Positions 5,012-5,928 of a DNA stretch of 5,928 nucleotides are shown here, piece by piece (the first letter of the stretch is position 1; the number at the start of each line of letters is the position of its first letter). Source of the stretch: an uncultured Oscillospiraceae bacterium (GTDB lineage Bacteria > Bacillota > Clostridia > Oscillospirales > Oscillospiraceae); the NCBI GenBank assembly GCA_934572365.1, contig CAKTKX010000090.1, positions 1-5,928 of the forward strand, given 5' to 3'. The notes under the pieces were generated by a model. It had not been told where the DNA came from. It saw only the letters and a program-made list of their open reading frames with translations, and did no database searches. Made by a program: the position numbers and the translations under genes.

Positions 5012-5928
5012 GGAAGGGGATTCCTGCCCTCCTTCTGACTCTGGCGCTGCTGCTCTGCGGCTGCCGGCTTCTCCCGGAGCGGATCCCCCCTGCCGGCCTC
5101 ACCGTCCACTTTCTCGACGTGGGGCAGGCGGACTGCGCCCTGCTGGAAAGCGGTGGGGAGTACATGCTCATTGACGGCGGCAACCGGGAGGACGGCCGGC
5201 TGGTCGTCTCCTACTTAGAGCAGCAGGGAGTGGAGGAGCTGGCCGCCGTGGTCTGTACCCACGCCCACGAAGACCACGTGGGCGGTCTGCCATCGGTTCT
5301 GGCGGTGTATCCCACCCACGCCGTGTACGCCCCTACCCGGACGTATGCCTCCAAGGTGTTCGACAATTTTGTCTATTACGCCGACCAGCAGCGGCTGGAA
5401 ATCACCATCCCCTCTCCCGGGGACAGCTGGACGCTGGGGGAGACCTCCGTCACAGTCCTCGGCCCCGTGCAGTCCTATGCCGACCCCAATGACACCTCCA
5501 TCATTTTGAGAGTGGAGTACGGCGATACCTCCTTTCTCTTCACCGGCGACATGGAGACCGCCGCGGAAAACGACATGCTGGACTACTGGGGCAGCCGGAT
5601 TTCCTGGGAGACGGACGTGCTGAAGGTGGGGCATCACGGCTCCAACACCTCCACGGGCTACCGCTTTCTCAACGAGGTCGATCCCGACTATGCAGTGATC
5701 TCCGTGGGCAAAGGCAACTCCTACGGCCACCCCCACGAGGAACCCCTCTCCCGGCTGAATCAGGCGGGGGTTACCATTCTGCGAACCGACGAGCTTGGCA
5801 CAATCGTTGCCCGCACGGACGGCAAAGAGGTCACGTTCACCTGGGACAACCAGTCGGCGAACCCGGAAAACGCGGAGCCTGCCCAGCCGGTGCAGTTCAT
5901 CGGCAACGTCAACTCCCACAAATTCCAC
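5008..5928 (+). CDS. Lipoprotein with ComEC/Rec2-type metallo-beta-lactamase domain, C-terminus cut off
   Basis: This is a probable surface-anchored metallohydrolase; the related domain of ComEC is thought to act as a nuclease in DNA uptake. The 307 visible residues begin with a lipoprotein signal peptide: basic start, hydrophobic core, lipobox LCGC with C19 as the lipidated residue. The MBL domain follows: FLDVGQADC near residue 35, THAHEDHVGG (84-93, HxHxDH with H85, H87, D89, H90), NDTSII (161-166), FTGDME (178-183), KVGHHGS (206-212) and SVGKGNSYGHP (232-242). The last residues, FIGNVNSHKFH (297-307), look like the start of the small cysteine-containing domain often attached to such proteins, but it lies outside the window. 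No ComEC membrane channel is present, so this is not the competence channel itself. ATG 5008 overlaps the SDR stop; its own ribosome binding site (AAGGGG, 11 bases away) is weak, so expression probably depends on coupling. Confidence 0.9.
   Translation, partial: MRKGIPALLLTLALLLCGCRLLPERIPPAGLTVHFLDVGQADCALLESGGEYMLIDGGNREDGRLVVSYLEQQGVEELAAVVCTHAHEDHVGGLPSVLAVYPTHAVYAPTRTYASKVFDNFVYYADQQRLEITIPSPGDSWTLGETSVTVLGPVQSYADPNDTSIILRVEYGDTSFLFTGDMETAAENDMLDYWGSRISWETDVLKVGHHGSNTSTGYRFLNEVDPDYAVISVGKGNSYGHPHEEPLSRLNQAGVTILRTDELGTIVARTDGKEVTFTWDNQSANPENAEPAQPVQFIGNVNSHKFH

Noticed and set aside
5215..5928. Minus-strand open frame opposite the MBL lipoprotein
   Set aside because: Gly/Val/His-rich shadow of a gene whose plus-strand frame contains every MBL motif.

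Overview
The window reads as chromosomal DNA from a fairly GC-rich member of the Firmicutes (Clostridia), most plausibly an Oscillospiraceae/Ruminococcaceae-type gut anaerobe. This rests on the alpha2-type glycyl-tRNA synthetase start, strong GGAGG-type ribosome binding sites, TTGACA/TATAAT promoters, and Clostridia-like PlsC, Cca, MazG-like and ComEC-like proteins. The genus assignment is inference. No rRNA, tRNA, CRISPR array, transposase or integrase is visible.

Layout: a divergent promoter region at about 1066-1260 splits the window. To the left, on the minus strand, lie plsC (a membrane-anchored lysophosphatidate acyltransferase-like protein) and then the first 58 codons of glyQS. glyQS has its own near-consensus promoter, whose -35 box overlaps the plsC stop codon. 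To the right, on the plus strand, six genes run in one direction: a polytopic membrane protein of unknown function, cca (tRNA nucleotidyltransferase with an HD domain), a small cytidine-deaminase-family protein, a small MazG-like nucleotide pyrophosphohydrolase, a classical short-chain dehydrogenase/reductase, and a lipoprotein with a ComEC-type metallo-beta-lactamase domain that runs off the right edge. ATGA overlaps couple membrane protein to cca and SDR to MBL lipoprotein. The other junctions are short, and no convincing terminator interrupts the series.

Most of this is housekeeping: tRNA 3'-end maturation and tRNA charging, phospholipid synthesis, and general redox and hydrolase genes. 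The least ordinary part is about 3306-4200. There, two small nucleotide-handling genes (about 54% and 46% G+C by hand count) sit between richer neighbours. An imperfect direct repeat links the 3' end of cca to the leader of the MazG-like gene, with 24 of 31 positions identical and all seven differences transitions. This suggests that the deaminase gene was inserted or duplicated into the 3' end of cca, or that gene leaders were copied. I see no firm evidence of a wholly new system. The deaminase/MazG pair with its repeated leader is the best candidate for a closer look.
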